A stretch of DNA of 64,000 nucleotides from CAYNST01 sp964399955 (GTDB lineage Bacteria; Pseudomonadota; Gammaproteobacteria; Pseudomonadales; Cellvibrionaceae), in NCBI GenBank assembly GCA_964399955.1, contig CAYNST010000004.1, forward strand, positions 6,026-70,025, written 5' to 3'. The notes under the pieces were generated by a model. It saw nothing but the letters and a program-made list of their open reading frames with translations. It did not search any database and was not told where the DNA came from. The translations under genes and the position numbers were made by a program. This document shows, piece after piece, positions 53,512 through 63,295 of the stretch (its first letter is position 1; every line of letters starts with the position of its first letter).

Positions 53512-54459
53512 AAAAGGTTTGCCCGTCGGAATTGCGTCCAAATTGAGCCCAGCGCAATGAACCCGCGTATGCCGCTGGCGCTTTGGCTGGAAGAGCGGTG
53601 GTACGTGTTCTGCGTCCAGGTGGGGTGTGTTCATTGATGCGATCCGTGTGGCCTGTTTAGGCTTGGCTGTACACCGCGATGGGCGCTGGAACGGCCCATC
53701 GGTTCGCCGCCAGGGCACGGTGCGTGGCGAAGCGGCAAGCTTGATGCGCAAAGGCAGTCCTGATGGCCGCATGAGCGCAGATGGCTGCTCATCCCCAATA
53801 TCCTTTTTGTAATCTCGGGTCGGCCGCAGGCAATACCGGCCCCCCGGCAGGGCGGCAACAGGTTGAAGGACGGGACCCTGGGTGCGGTAGAAACCGGAAA
53901 AGACGCGCAACAACAAACAAGGCAAGCTTGGAGTCAAGGATGCATGGGAGCTGGATCATCGCACAAGAAACTGGCTAAGCCTGCTTCGGCCAATCAGCAT
54001 TTTTGGCGGATCAATAGCAATGCGGCGGTCCTTCCTGACCGTTTCCTGCTCTTTTGTAATAAAGAAGCAATGCTACAAAATGTCACCCATTTCCACAACT
54101 GCAAACAATAGTTCTTTGAACCGCTGTCCAATAGTTGAACAGACTGGTTGCAGGTTGTCCACTTTGCCGTTATGGGGTCTGGGGCGTGATGCAGCCGGTC
54201 CGCGTCGCCGGCCCGGGGCATCCAACCCTCAAACCAGCTATGTACGGAAATTTAATGNNNNNNNNNNNNNNNNNNNNNNNNNNNNNNNNNNNNNNNNNNN
54301 NNNNNNNNNNNNNNNNNNNNNNNNNNNNNNNNNNNNNNNNNNNNNNNNNNNNNNNNNATGTACGGAAATTTAATGGCTATAGACTCGCCCAACATCTATG
54401 CCGCTGATCCCGGGTGCGGCAATCAGCGGTATTGACTTGAGCGCGCCTGTCGCTGAGCG
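53512..54459. other. Intergenic region with scaffold gap
   Basis: No gene is supported upstream of the barrel gene. Reading frames here are short or Arg/Pro-rich. The region contains the second 100-N gap (54258-54357). Direct sequence on both sides of the gap carries the same 18 bases. Confidence 0.6.
54258..54357. other. Scaffold gap (100 N) flanked by an 18-bp direct repeat
   Basis: ATGTACGGAAATTTAATG occurs at 54240-54257, just before the Ns, and again at 54358-54375, just after. This suggests either two contigs that really overlap by 18 bp or a repeat that stopped the assembly. Confidence 0.95.
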
Positions 54460-56574
54460 TTAGATGATATGTTGGCCGACCAGACAGCGCAGGACCACCA
54501 GTGAGCGTGCGGCGACTTCCAGCAAATCGCCCGCCTCGACGACCACTTCGTCATCTACCCATCCTACAGCGGTATCCAGTTCTTTCATCCAGGAATCGCG
54601 GCTTTCGATTGTTGGAATCAAAAACTCCAGCGGCTCGTGATGGGCGTTGAGGATGATATAGAAACTGTCATCAACTCGCGGCTCGCCTTTGGGGTTGGGG
54701 TTGGGAATGGTTTCACCGTTGAGAAAAACCCCCAATGATTTGGCGTGGCCCATATCCCAGTCTTCTTCGGTCATGGGCTGGCCTTCAAGTTTGAACCAGG
54801 CGATATCCTTCACATCGCTGCCGTAAATCGGGCGACCCTGAAACCAGCGGCGGCGATGAAAAACCGGGTGAACGGCGCGGTAATGGGTGAGGCGCTGACA
54901 GAAGGCGAGCAGGTCCGAATCCAGGTTTTTCCAGTCGTACCAGGATATTTCGTTGTCCTGGCAGTAGGTGTTGTTGTTGCCCCCCTGGGTGCGACCAATT
55001 TCATCGCCACCGGAAATCATCGGCACACCCTGGGACAGCAGCAGCGTGGCAAAAAAGTTGCGCTTCTGCTGCATGCGCAGTGCGAGCACCTTGGGGTCGT
55101 TGGTTTCTCCTTCGGCGCCGCAATTCCACGAGCGATTGTGGCTTTCGCCGTCGTTGTTGTCTTCGCCGTTGGCGTCGTTGCGCTTCTCGTGATAAGACAC
55201 CAGGTCGTGCAGGGTGAAGCCGTCATGCGCGGTGACGAAATTGATGCTGGCAGAAGGCATGCGTGAAGTGTATTCGTAAAGATCCGAGCTGCCGGTAAAG
55301 CGGGACGCCAGTTCACCCAGTGTCTGCTCATGGCCTGCCCAGAAGTCGCGGACACAGTCGCGGTATTTGCCGTTCCACTCAGTCCAGACCGGTGGAAAGT
55401 TACCCACCTGATAACCGCCCTCGCCAACGTCCCAGGGCTCTGCGATCAACTTGACCTGGCTGATGACCGGGTCCTGTTGCATCAAGTCGAAGAACGCGGA
55501 CAAGCGGTTCACATCGTGTAGCTCGCGCGCCAGGGTGGCCGCCAAGTCAAAGCGGAAGCCGTCCACGTGCATTTCCTGCACCCAGTAGCGCAGGGAGTCC
55601 ATCAACAGTTGCAGTACGTGCGGGTGACGCATGTTCAGACTGTTGCCTGTGCCGGTGTAGTCCATGTAGTAGCGTTTGTCGTCGGTAAGCCGGTAGTAAT
55701 AGGCGTTATCAATGCCCTTGAAGTTGAACATCGGCCCAAAGTGATTGCCCTCGGCGGTGTGGTTGTACACCACATCCAGGATCACCTCTATGCCCGCCTG
55801 GTGCAGCGCCTTGACCATCTGCCTGAACTCCGCCGCCACGGCACCGGGGCGCTGGTCGCTGGCGTATTCGTTATGTGGCGCAAAATAGCTGACGGTGTTG
55901 TAGCCCCAGTAGTTGCGCAGGCCTCTGTCAATCAAGTGTTTATCGTGGGCAAAATGGTGAATGGGCATCAATTCTACGGCGGTTACCCCCAGCTCCTTCA
56001 GATAGTCGGTCATTGCCGGGTGCGCCAGGCCTGCGTAGGTGCCGCGCAGCTCTTCCGGAATCTCCGGATGCCGCGCCGTCAGGCCCTTGACATGGGTTTC
56101 ATAGATGATGGTTTCGTGCCAGGGTGTGCGCAGGTGCCGGTCGCCGCTCCAATCAAAATGCGGCTGGTGTACCACGCTTTTGGGCATGTATCTGGCGCTG
56201 TCGTCGGTGTTGATCGCTTCCGGCCCTTCTTCCATATCGTAGGGGAATATGGCCTCGTCCCAGTCAATCTGACCGTCAATGGCCTTGGCGTATGGGTCCA
56301 GCAATAGCTTTGAGGGGTTGCAGCGGTGGCCGTTGGCCGGGTCCCAGGGGCCGTAGACCCGGTAGCCGTAGCGCTGCCCGGGTTCAATAGAAGGGATGTA
56401 GCCGTGCCAGCAGTAGCCGTTGACTTCCGGTAATTCGATACGGGTTTCGTTGCCGTCGTCATCAAACAAACACAGCTCTACCTTTTCGGCGATCTCTGAA
56501 AACAGTGAAAAATTAGTGCCGGCGCCGTCGTAGTTGGCGCCCAGCGGGTAGGGTGTGCCTGGCCATACTTTCAT
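54460..56574 (-). CDS. glgX: Glycogen debranching enzyme GlgX
   Basis: GH13_11 isoamylase-type enzyme of 704 residues, hydrolysing alpha-1,6 branches of phosphorylase-limited glycogen. ATG 56574 (MKVWPGTPYPLGA) has GGGGA about 9 nt upstream; the 27-codon extension has no such site. The N-terminal CBM48 domain covers about 10-110. Catalytic elements: DGFRFDLAATLARE (nucleophile Asp), LIAEPWDVGEGGYQVG (acid Glu) and NFVTAHDGFTLHDLVSY (transition-state Asp). It supplies linear maltodextrins to the trehalose genes upstream (treY, treZ). A 744-bp gap separates it from treZ. Confidence 0.95.
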   Translation of the reverse strand: MKVWPGTPYPLGANYDGAGTNFSLFSEIAEKVELCLFDDDGNETRIELPEVNGYCWHGYIPSIEPGQRYGYRVYGPWDPANGHRCNPSKLLLDPYAKAIDGQIDWDEAIFPYDMEEGPEAINTDDSARYMPKSVVHQPHFDWSGDRHLRTPWHETIIYETHVKGLTARHPEIPEELRGTYAGLAHPAMTDYLKELGVTAVELMPIHHFAHDKHLIDRGLRNYWGYNTVSYFAPHNEYASDQRPGAVAAEFRQMVKALHQAGIEVILDVVYNHTAEGNHFGPMFNFKGIDNAYYYRLTDDKRYYMDYTGTGNSLNMRHPHVLQLLMDSLRYWVQEMHVDGFRFDLAATLARELHDVNRLSAFFDLMQQDPVISQVKLIAEPWDVGEGGYQVGNFPPVWTEWNGKYRDCVRDFWAGHEQTLGELASRFTGSSDLYEYTSRMPSASINFVTAHDGFTLHDLVSYHEKRNDANGEDNNDGESHNRSWNCGAEGETNDPKVLALRMQQKRNFFATLLLSQGVPMISGGDEIGRTQGGNNNTYCQDNEISWYDWKNLDSDLLAFCQRLTHYRAVHPVFHRRRWFQGRPIYGSDVKDIAWFKLEGQPMTEEDWDMGHAKSLGVFLNGETIPNPNPKGEPRVDDSFYIILNAHHEPLEFLIPTIESRDSWMKELDTAVGWVDDEVVVEAGDLLEVAARSLVVLRCLVGQHII

Positions 56575-57318
56575 AGATGTTTCCCCAATCGGATCAATGC
56601 TGTAATACCTGAAGCTGCGTCCAGGCGGCACACGAATGCCTCCATCAGTTGCCAACCGCTTGCACCAGGCGCCGAGCCGGCGAACAAACCGGCTCCGTCT
56701 GTTGCGCAGGGGTAACCCGCGTGTGCCTCGGACTCGCTCAGCTCCGGTAGATTAAGTGGCTGTTCCTGACCGTAAAATGTTGTAGTGCAGGCACGGCGGT
56801 TGTTTGGTAGCTGTTGCCTCAGGCACCACGAATCTCATCATTGTCAACTTTCTCGTTGATGATTGTTGTCGGGGCTGAGGTTGTGGGCCTATATGACCGG
56901 GCCTGCGGCAACGATCTGTGCCTGTTATACGCTCGGGAAGCTCGCTGAAGGGGCGTCGGTTTTGCCTTTTCAGTAACTGTCACTCGTGCCAAATGCACTC
57001 GAACTGCCTGCCTATGCGTCAATGCTTTTTTCTGGTGCTCATGAACATTCCCATTCAGGTCTGACTCTCCAGACAGGACACTCCGGCATCGGGTGCCTGT
57101 GTTGCAGGGCGACTGATGGATCAGTATGTTCTAGTTTCTACGGATGAGACACGCTTTTTGACTAAAGCTGCCACTGCACCTCTTCTGTTAAGTACCAGAG
57201 ACGCGTGCTGCGTTGAGTCAACATTTGGCGGAGATTCGCCAAGGTCCAGCTCTTGCTGACCCGGCAGTTTAAAGCCGGGCGTTTCGCAGCACGTGTTCTT
57301 TGATTCTGCTCCCTGGAT
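56575..57318. other. 744-bp gap between glgX and treZ
   Basis: No supported gene. A 6-bp stem CCCGGC/GCCGGG (57260-57265 with 57274-57279) lies 39 nt past the treZ stop on the minus strand, a possible terminator without a T run. The size of the gap implies that glgX has its own promoter. Confidence 0.5.
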
Positions 57319-59058
57319 TCAGTGCGCCCGGTTGTAGATGGCCACAGAATGCCCCGGCATGGCGATATAACGGCCGGCGAGTTCCACGCCCGGGTCCGAT
57401 GCCATGACCTGCTGTTTACCTTGCAGTTCGTCGGCGGGCACCGTCTGGCTATCGGCGCTGAAGTTGCAAACGACGCTCAAGGTGCCCCGGCTTACCATCA
57501 GCCAACCCGCGCTTTCGTCAAACTCCACCGAGCTGCGGTTGAGGCGGTCGTCCATCAGATCGGGAATTTGGTGGCGCAGTTTGATCAGGGCCTTGTACCA
57601 CTCCAAGATACTCTTGTGGGGTTCTTGCTGCAGCTCATTCCAATTCAATTTTGACTTCTGGAAGGTCTCCGGCGCCTGCGGATTGGGAACTTTTTCCGGG
57701 TCCCAGCCAAAAGCGGCAAATTCGTGCTGCCGCCCATTGCGCACAGCCTCCCCCAGCTCCGGGTCTTGGTGGTCGGTAAAATACAGGAAAGGCGCTGATG
57801 CGGCCCACTCCTCGCCCTGCCACAGCATGGGCAAAAAAGGCGAGGTCAGCATCAGCGCCGCGGCCAGCTTCATCTGCCCGGGGTTCAGCAGGTGGCTGAA
57901 GCGCTCGCCGAAGGCGCGGTTGCCCACCTGATCGTGATTCTGCAGGCAGACCACAAAGGTATGGCCGCGCAGATCGGTGGCGGGGCGCCCATGGGTACGG
58001 CGCAAATGCACGGAATAACAGCCATCGTAGACGAAACCGTCGGTCAGAGCCTTGGCCAGATGCGCCATTTTGCCGAAATCCTTGTAGTAGCTATCGGACT
58101 CACCGGTCATCAGGGTGTGCACTGCGTGATGAAAATCATCACTCCACTGCGCGTGAAGACCGTACCCGCCCAGCTCCGGCGGGCGGATCAAGCGGGGGTT
58201 GTTCAGGTTGCTCTCGGCGATCAGTGACAGCGAGCGGCCCAGTTGCTGCTCCAGTTGTTTGACCTCGGTGGCGAGTTGCTCCATGAAGTGCACAGCGGAT
58301 TCGTCTACCAGCGCGTGCACCGCGTCCAGCCGAAGTCCGTCAATATGGTAATCGCGCATCCACATCAACGCGTTGTCAATAAAATAGCGTCTCACCTCAT
58401 CGCTATCCGGGCCGTCCAGGTTGACCGCTTCGCCCCAGGGCGTGGAATACTTTTGAGTAAAATAGGGGCCAAACTGGCTCAGGTAATTGCCGGCGGGCCC
58501 CAGGTGGTTGTAAACCACATCCTGAATGACGGCCAAACCGCGCTGATGACAGGCGTTTACCAGCTTTTTCAGCCCCTCCGGGCCGCCGTAGGCGTGATGA
58601 GGAGCGTAAAGGTCAACGCCGTCGTAGCCCCAGCCGTGGTCGCCGGAAAATTCGGCCACCGGCAACAGCTCCACATGGGTGACGCCAAGTTCCGCCAGAT
58701 AGTCTAACCGCTCAATGGCGGACTCGAAGGTACCTTCGGGGGTGAAGGTGCCAATGTGCAATTCGTAGATGGGACCGGAAGCGAGTGGCGGTGGTTGCCA
58801 GCCCCGATCGGTCCAGTCGAATTGTGAGTGGTCCACCCAGCGGGACGCCTCATGCACGCCCTCAGGTTGCCAGCCCGACCGGGGGTCGGGGTAGGGACCC
58901 TTGCCGTCTATTTTGAACGCGTAGTCGCTGCCGTGTTTTATGAAGGGTGCGTCACCATGCCACCAGCCGGAGCCATCCTTATTCATGAGCAGGCGCTGCT
59001 CGCCACACACCAGCTCCACTTGCTGGGCCGCAGGAGCCCATACGTTTATCTCAGTCAT
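57319..59058 (-). CDS. treZ: Malto-oligosyltrehalose trehalohydrolase (TreZ)
   Basis: 579-residue GH13_10 enzyme that releases trehalose from malto-oligosyltrehalose. The N-terminal CBM48-like region (MTEINVWAPAAQQVELVC) is followed by the (beta/alpha)8 barrel: THVELLPVAEFSGDHGWGYD, VIQDVVYNHLGPAGNYL, nucleophile Asp in IDGLRLDAVHAL, Glu in LIAESNLNNP and Asp in CLQNHDQVGNRAFGERF. All three catalytic residues are present. The start overlaps the treY stop by 8 nt, so the two are co-translated. Confidence 0.95.
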   Translation of the reverse strand: MTEINVWAPAAQQVELVCGEQRLLMNKDGSGWWHGDAPFIKHGSDYAFKIDGKGPYPDPRSGWQPEGVHEASRWVDHSQFDWTDRGWQPPPLASGPIYELHIGTFTPEGTFESAIERLDYLAELGVTHVELLPVAEFSGDHGWGYDGVDLYAPHHAYGGPEGLKKLVNACHQRGLAVIQDVVYNHLGPAGNYLSQFGPYFTQKYSTPWGEAVNLDGPDSDEVRRYFIDNALMWMRDYHIDGLRLDAVHALVDESAVHFMEQLATEVKQLEQQLGRSLSLIAESNLNNPRLIRPPELGGYGLHAQWSDDFHHAVHTLMTGESDSYYKDFGKMAHLAKALTDGFVYDGCYSVHLRRTHGRPATDLRGHTFVVCLQNHDQVGNRAFGERFSHLLNPGQMKLAAALMLTSPFLPMLWQGEEWAASAPFLYFTDHQDPELGEAVRNGRQHEFAAFGWDPEKVPNPQAPETFQKSKLNWNELQQEPHKSILEWYKALIKLRHQIPDLMDDRLNRSSVEFDESAGWLMVSRGTLSVVCNFSADSQTVPADELQGKQQVMASDPGVELAGRYIAMPGHSVAIYNRAH

Positions 59059-61714
59059 TGTTTTGATCCTTCAGTACCAGAAGCCCCAGAGGAAAACGGG
59101 ACAGCAGCTGCTTGAGGGGCAGCTTGCCCCCATTGAAATCTTCGCCAGTCAACAGGTTGTGCCAGCGGCCGGCCGGCAGTTCCAGGCTGGTGTCGGCCCA
59201 GTCCTTGCCCAGTCCCAGCAGTAGACGCGGCGCAAGGGTAATCACTGCGTCGCCACGCACGAATGCCACCAGGTGCTGCGCCTTGCCGCCCTTGGCCTGC
59301 AGCGCCCGGTAGCTGCTTTTGCTGCCAAACAGTTCGGGCTTTTGCTGCCGCAGGTGCAGTGCCTGGCGAGTGAGCCACAGTTTGGGCAAGCCGTCGTGCA
59401 GCCGGTCCATGATGTCTTCGGCAGTCAGCCGTGGAAGCTCCGCAAGCATCTGCCGACGTTTGTCAAAATCCACTGGCCTGCGGTTGTCCGGGTCCACCAG
59501 GCTGAAGTCCCACAGTTCGGTGCCCTGATAGATATCCGGCACGCCCGGCGCGGTGAGCTTGATCAATGCCTGTGCCATGCCGGTGATCATGCCGGGCTCC
59601 ACCAGTTCACTGACAAACCCTTCCAGGTCCGCAGAGAACTCTCTGTCTGTAAGGATGGTCCCTACAAAGTCCTGCACACTCTTTTCATAGGCTTCGTTTT
59701 GTTGCGTCCACGAAGTGTGGGTTTTGGCTTCGCGCATGGCTTTTTCCATGTACGCACTCATTCGGGGTTGGTCGATAGGCCAGGCACCCACCAGTGTCTG
59801 GTAAACAAGGTATTCGGCATTGCGGTCCGGAAATTCGCCCTGCTTGTGCCGGGCGTTGTAAGAGGCCCAGCGATTCACCGTCTCTCCCCAGCGCTCCGGT
59901 ATCTCCGAAAGCAGGGCCAGGCGCGCGCGCACATCTTCACTGCGCTTGGTGTCATGGGTTGTGGACGCCAGCATGGCTTTTGGCCGTTCGATCTGGGCAC
60001 GACTGCAGGCTTGGTGGAATTGCTCCAGATCCAAGCCAAACTGGCTCGGATCACCGCCAACCTCGTTGAGCGCGACCAGACGATTGAAACGGTAGAAGGT
60101 GGTGTCTTCAACGCCTTTGGCCATTGCCGGCCCTGACAGTTGCTGAAAGCGCATGGCCAGCTCACCTTCGCGCGGGCCGGGAACGCGCAGCAGCAGCAGG
60201 TCCTTGAGGAAGCCGAACAGTTCCGGGTCCATGTCCGGCCGCTCCGCCACGGCACCTTGAATGGCTTGCTCCACGTAGAGTTCGTCTTCCGCCGCGACGG
60301 TATTGTCGGACGCACGAACGTAGGAGCGGTACACCGGGAAGCACACTGCGGTTTCGCACAGCGCTTCGCGCAGCTCGTGGCTGGTATAGTCTCTGTGTCG
60401 GCGATGCCGCTCGCACACATCCACAAAAAGATTGGTCAACCGATTGAGCTCGCTGACCATGAGCTGTGTGAGAATCAGCCGCTTGCCTATGCGCACCGCT
60501 GCATGAAAATCCGACTGCTCCCCGGTGAACTCCTGGTAGATGCGGGAGTGGGCTTCTTCACCGCGCGGATCCACAAACAAACCGCCGGCCAGATTGAGAA
60601 AGTCATAGCCGGTGGTGCCTTCGATGGGCCAGTCTGTGGGCAGGGTTTCACCGGGTTCCAAAATTTTTTCTGCCAGTATCCAGGTCATGGGGCAGACTTC
60701 CCGCAGGCGGCGAAAGTATTCGGCCGGATCGCGCAGGCCGTCGGGGTGATCCACCCGCAGACCCTGTACCCAGCCTTTGCGGACCCAATGGATGGGGAGT
60801 GCGTGGGCGGCGCGGAACACCTCCAGCCGTTCAGTGCGCAGGCCGGCCAGGTCGGTGATATCAAAAAAACGGCGGTAGCCCAGGTCGCGGCTGGCGGTGC
60901 GCCAGTACGCGAGGCGGTAGTTTTGCTGATCAATCAGCGCGTCCAGTGCATCCAGGTCACTGTTCAGGCGATCCACCTCTGCATTGATGGCGGCCAGCGC
61001 CTCTGGCTCCTCGTGGCAGAGCCTGACCATCAAATTACAGAGCACCGCCTTGTCGCGGTGACGCAACTCCACCTCGCGTTTGGCGGTCACTGTGGGGCGA
61101 GGCATACGCGCGTGGCTCTCTGCCAGAAAAGCCAGCGCGTCGGAGCCGCAGGCTTCGGCAGCGGTTCCCAGCAGTCCCGCCACGCTGGAGGGGTCTACCG
61201 GATAGGTGTGATCGTAGTAGTGCAGCGTGAACAGGCCGTCGCTGTGGGTCAGTTTCAGCTCGCCACTTTCAAGAATGCGGCCGTAATGATCGCCCAGCAC
61301 CGGCAGCAGAACCTTGTTGGGCCAGCGCTCTTCAGAGGTTGCCCAGTCCACATCAAAATGGGTTGCATAGCGGCTGGAGGGGCCGTTTTCCAGAACATCC
61401 CACCACCATGGATTCTGTCGGCCGGCAATGGCCATATGGTTGGGCACTACATCGATAACGTGCCCCAATCCCTGCTGTTGAATGGTTTCGCACATGCGCG
61501 CATGGGCGTCGGCTCCGCCCAGTTGTTCGTTGACCCGGGTGGGGTCCACTACGTCGTAGCCGTGGGTGCTGTCGGTCGCAGCCTGCAGGTAAGGTGATGA
61601 GTACAGGTGGCTGATGCCCAGTTCCTTCAGGTAACTTACCAGCTCGGTGGCCTGATCAAAACCAAAGCCTGGGCGCAGTTGTAGGCGGTAGGTAGAAAGG
61701 GGTTCAGGATGCAT
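59051..61714 (-). CDS. treY: Malto-oligosyltrehalose synthase (TreY)
   Basis: 887-residue GH13_26 enzyme that turns the reducing-end alpha-1,4 link of maltodextrin into alpha,alpha-1,1. ATG 61714 has GGAG 7 nt upstream. The N-terminus STYRLQLRPGFGFDQATELV is diagnostic. The substrate-side HLYSSPYLQAATDSTHGYDV, VDVVPNHMAI, nucleophile region GLRVDHPDGLRDPAEYF and acid region WILAEKILEPGETLP follow, with TTHDTKRSEDVRARLALL near residue 590. It is at the long end of the family. First gene of treY-treZ. Confidence 0.95.
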   Translation of the reverse strand: MHPEPLSTYRLQLRPGFGFDQATELVSYLKELGISHLYSSPYLQAATDSTHGYDVVDPTRVNEQLGGADAHARMCETIQQQGLGHVIDVVPNHMAIAGRQNPWWWDVLENGPSSRYATHFDVDWATSEERWPNKVLLPVLGDHYGRILESGELKLTHSDGLFTLHYYDHTYPVDPSSVAGLLGTAAEACGSDALAFLAESHARMPRPTVTAKREVELRHRDKAVLCNLMVRLCHEEPEALAAINAEVDRLNSDLDALDALIDQQNYRLAYWRTASRDLGYRRFFDITDLAGLRTERLEVFRAAHALPIHWVRKGWVQGLRVDHPDGLRDPAEYFRRLREVCPMTWILAEKILEPGETLPTDWPIEGTTGYDFLNLAGGLFVDPRGEEAHSRIYQEFTGEQSDFHAAVRIGKRLILTQLMVSELNRLTNLFVDVCERHRRHRDYTSHELREALCETAVCFPVYRSYVRASDNTVAAEDELYVEQAIQGAVAERPDMDPELFGFLKDLLLLRVPGPREGELAMRFQQLSGPAMAKGVEDTTFYRFNRLVALNEVGGDPSQFGLDLEQFHQACSRAQIERPKAMLASTTHDTKRSEDVRARLALLSEIPERWGETVNRWASYNARHKQGEFPDRNAEYLVYQTLVGAWPIDQPRMSAYMEKAMREAKTHTSWTQQNEAYEKSVQDFVGTILTDREFSADLEGFVSELVEPGMITGMAQALIKLTAPGVPDIYQGTELWDFSLVDPDNRRPVDFDKRRQMLAELPRLTAEDIMDRLHDGLPKLWLTRQALHLRQQKPELFGSKSSYRALQAKGGKAQHLVAFVRGDAVITLAPRLLLGLGKDWADTSLELPAGRWHNLLTGEDFNGGKLPLKQLLSRFPLGLLVLKDQNND

Positions 61715-62096
61715 GGCAAAGCTCCATAATGCTAGGAACGAACAGCGTAGGCTGGGGGAAAGACTTGCGGTTTATTGGGCTTGGCATTGATTTGTCTCTA
61801 AACGCGTGGTTTTTGACAGGCGACTGCGGCGGTGATATATCACGGCGGCGCTTGTACACCTGTCGTTATACGCGGCGTTAAGATTTAGAGGCTGCTGGAG
61901 CCAAGGGGATTATCACTGCCGGGTGCTCTCCGTCAGCAGCCACCGCGTTGAGGTTCGGGACGCCCTACAATCGAGCGCGGCGTTCAGGTGACTGCGTGCT
62001 TGCTGGCAGCCGGAAAAGCTTCTAACCTCTGGGCACTACCGGGGCGGTAAGCAGGCAGTGAAACCGCCAAACCAATTAACAAAGCGGGGGCGCTCT
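61715..62096. other. Divergent intergenic region treY / VOC gene
   Basis: 382 bp with no gene. Both promoters should be here, but I see no consensus element or hairpin of note. Confidence 0.45.
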
Positions 62097-62525
62097 ATGA
62101 GTCGAAAAATCTTTGTAAACCTTCCGGTCGCCGACCTTCCGGCCAGTGAACGTTTTTTCCGGTCTTTGGGTTTTGCTTTCAACCAGCAGTTCTGTGACGC
62201 AACGGCCCTTTGCATGGTGATCAGTGACGATATCTACATCATGCTGCTCTCGCAGGAGAAGTTCCGCGAGTTTGCGCCCAAGGCCATGGCCGATGCCCGG
62301 CAGACCACAGAAGTGTTGTTGTGTCTCAGTTGTGATAGCCGTGAAGAGGTTGATGAGCGGGTCAGACTTGCCGTTGCAGGTGGCGGTACGGTTTACAAGA
62401 AGGCGATGGACTACGGTTTTATGTACGGACATGGCTTTCAGGACTTGGACGGCCATGTCTGGGAGCTGATGTACATGGAGCCCGCAGCCGATGAACTGCA
62501 GGCGTTGCAGCCAGCAAGCGATTAA
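62097..62525 (+). CDS. VOC superfamily (glyoxalase/bleomycin resistance-like) protein
   Basis: 142 residues from ATG 62097. Two beta-alpha-beta-beta-beta modules are visible. FVNLPVADLPASERFFRSLG opens the first. The C-terminal module ends GFQDLDGHVWELMYMEP, typical of the PhnB/glyoxalase type with a metal-ligand Glu near the end. The N-terminal ligand His is not obvious (VNLPVAD), so a non-enzymatic or different-metal role is possible. The reading frame extends 13 codons upstream without a better start. Monocistronic. Confidence 0.85.
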   Translation: MSRKIFVNLPVADLPASERFFRSLGFAFNQQFCDATALCMVISDDIYIMLLSQEKFREFAPKAMADARQTTEVLLCLSCDSREEVDERVRLAVAGGGTVYKKAMDYGFMYGHGFQDLDGHVWELMYMEPAADELQALQPASD

Positions 62526-62672
62526 CCGGTTTCCTACGCGCCGCTTCGCCGGTTGTCATGCTGCCCGTTCGGGGCAGTGATTACGGCGAAAGGTACCTCA
62601 GCAGAAGCCGCTCATGCGCGCCGCCGAGGTAAGTATCCGGCTCATTGCGTAGGCTGGACAGTTATTTGCCGG

Positions 62673-63104
62673 TCAACTATTGAGACTTGCATCCAAAACA
62701 ATCTCCGCCTTCAACAGCTTGGAGACCGGGCAGGCGGCTTTGACGGCCTGAGTTACGTCGTCGAACTCGGTTTGTGAAATCTCGGGGATATCGGCTTGCA
62801 GGCGCAGCAATATGTTGTTGATGCTAAAGCCGTCTCCTTCCTGTTCCAGTGAAACCTTGGCCGAGGTTTGCAGGCGCCGGGCCTCAAAACCGGAGTCGCC
62901 CAAAGCCTTGGACAAGGCCATAGCATAACAACCCGCCAGGGCTGCGCCGATCAGCTCCTCCGGATTGCTGCCCTTTTTATCTTCAAATCGGGTTGCGAAG
63001 CCGTAAGGGTAAGAGGAGAGGGCACCGCTTTCAGTGGTGAGCTCGCCCTTGCCGTCCTTCAAGCCGCCTTGCCAGTCAGCCGAACCTGTGCGATCAATCT
63101 TCAT
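62673..63104 (-). CDS. OsmC family peroxiredoxin
   Basis: 143 residues from ATG 63104 (GGAG 7 nt upstream). GSADWQGGLKDGKGELTTES, GSNPEELIGAALAGCYAMAL (first redox Cys, about residue 60) and VKAACPVSKLLKA (second Cys, about 125) are the OsmC signature, which detoxifies organic hydroperoxides. The E-E-L and the ACPVS sequence match the OsmC branch rather than Ohr. The longer frame to 63230 lacks a ribosome-binding site. Confidence 0.92.
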   Translation of the reverse strand: MKIDRTGSADWQGGLKDGKGELTTESGALSSYPYGFATRFEDKKGSNPEELIGAALAGCYAMALSKALGDSGFEARRLQTSAKVSLEQEGDGFSINNILLRLQADIPEISQTEFDDVTQAVKAACPVSKLLKAEIVLDASLNS

Positions 63105-63295
63105 GAGTTTCTCCACGCTTGATGTTGGTTTGCCGCTCGAGTCGTTGTCGCTTGCAAAGCGATACGGGTTAACCTTTACGCATGCCGGCAGTTCCTGTAT
63201 TGCTATTGGTAAAGAAACCCCCGGCTGCATCAGGCAGACCCAAAATCTTGCGGCTTAAGTACAAAGTTCAAAGCAAACCGCGAAAAGGGCGTCTG

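Noticed and set aside
53512..53937. 142-codon N-terminal extension of the barrel protein
   Set aside because: It is Arg/Pro-rich and precedes a clear signal peptide that must be at the N-terminus.
60140..61597. 485-codon open frame antisense to treY
   Set aside because: treY shows every family motif in the opposite strand; the antisense product is His/Gln/Val-rich with no domain.
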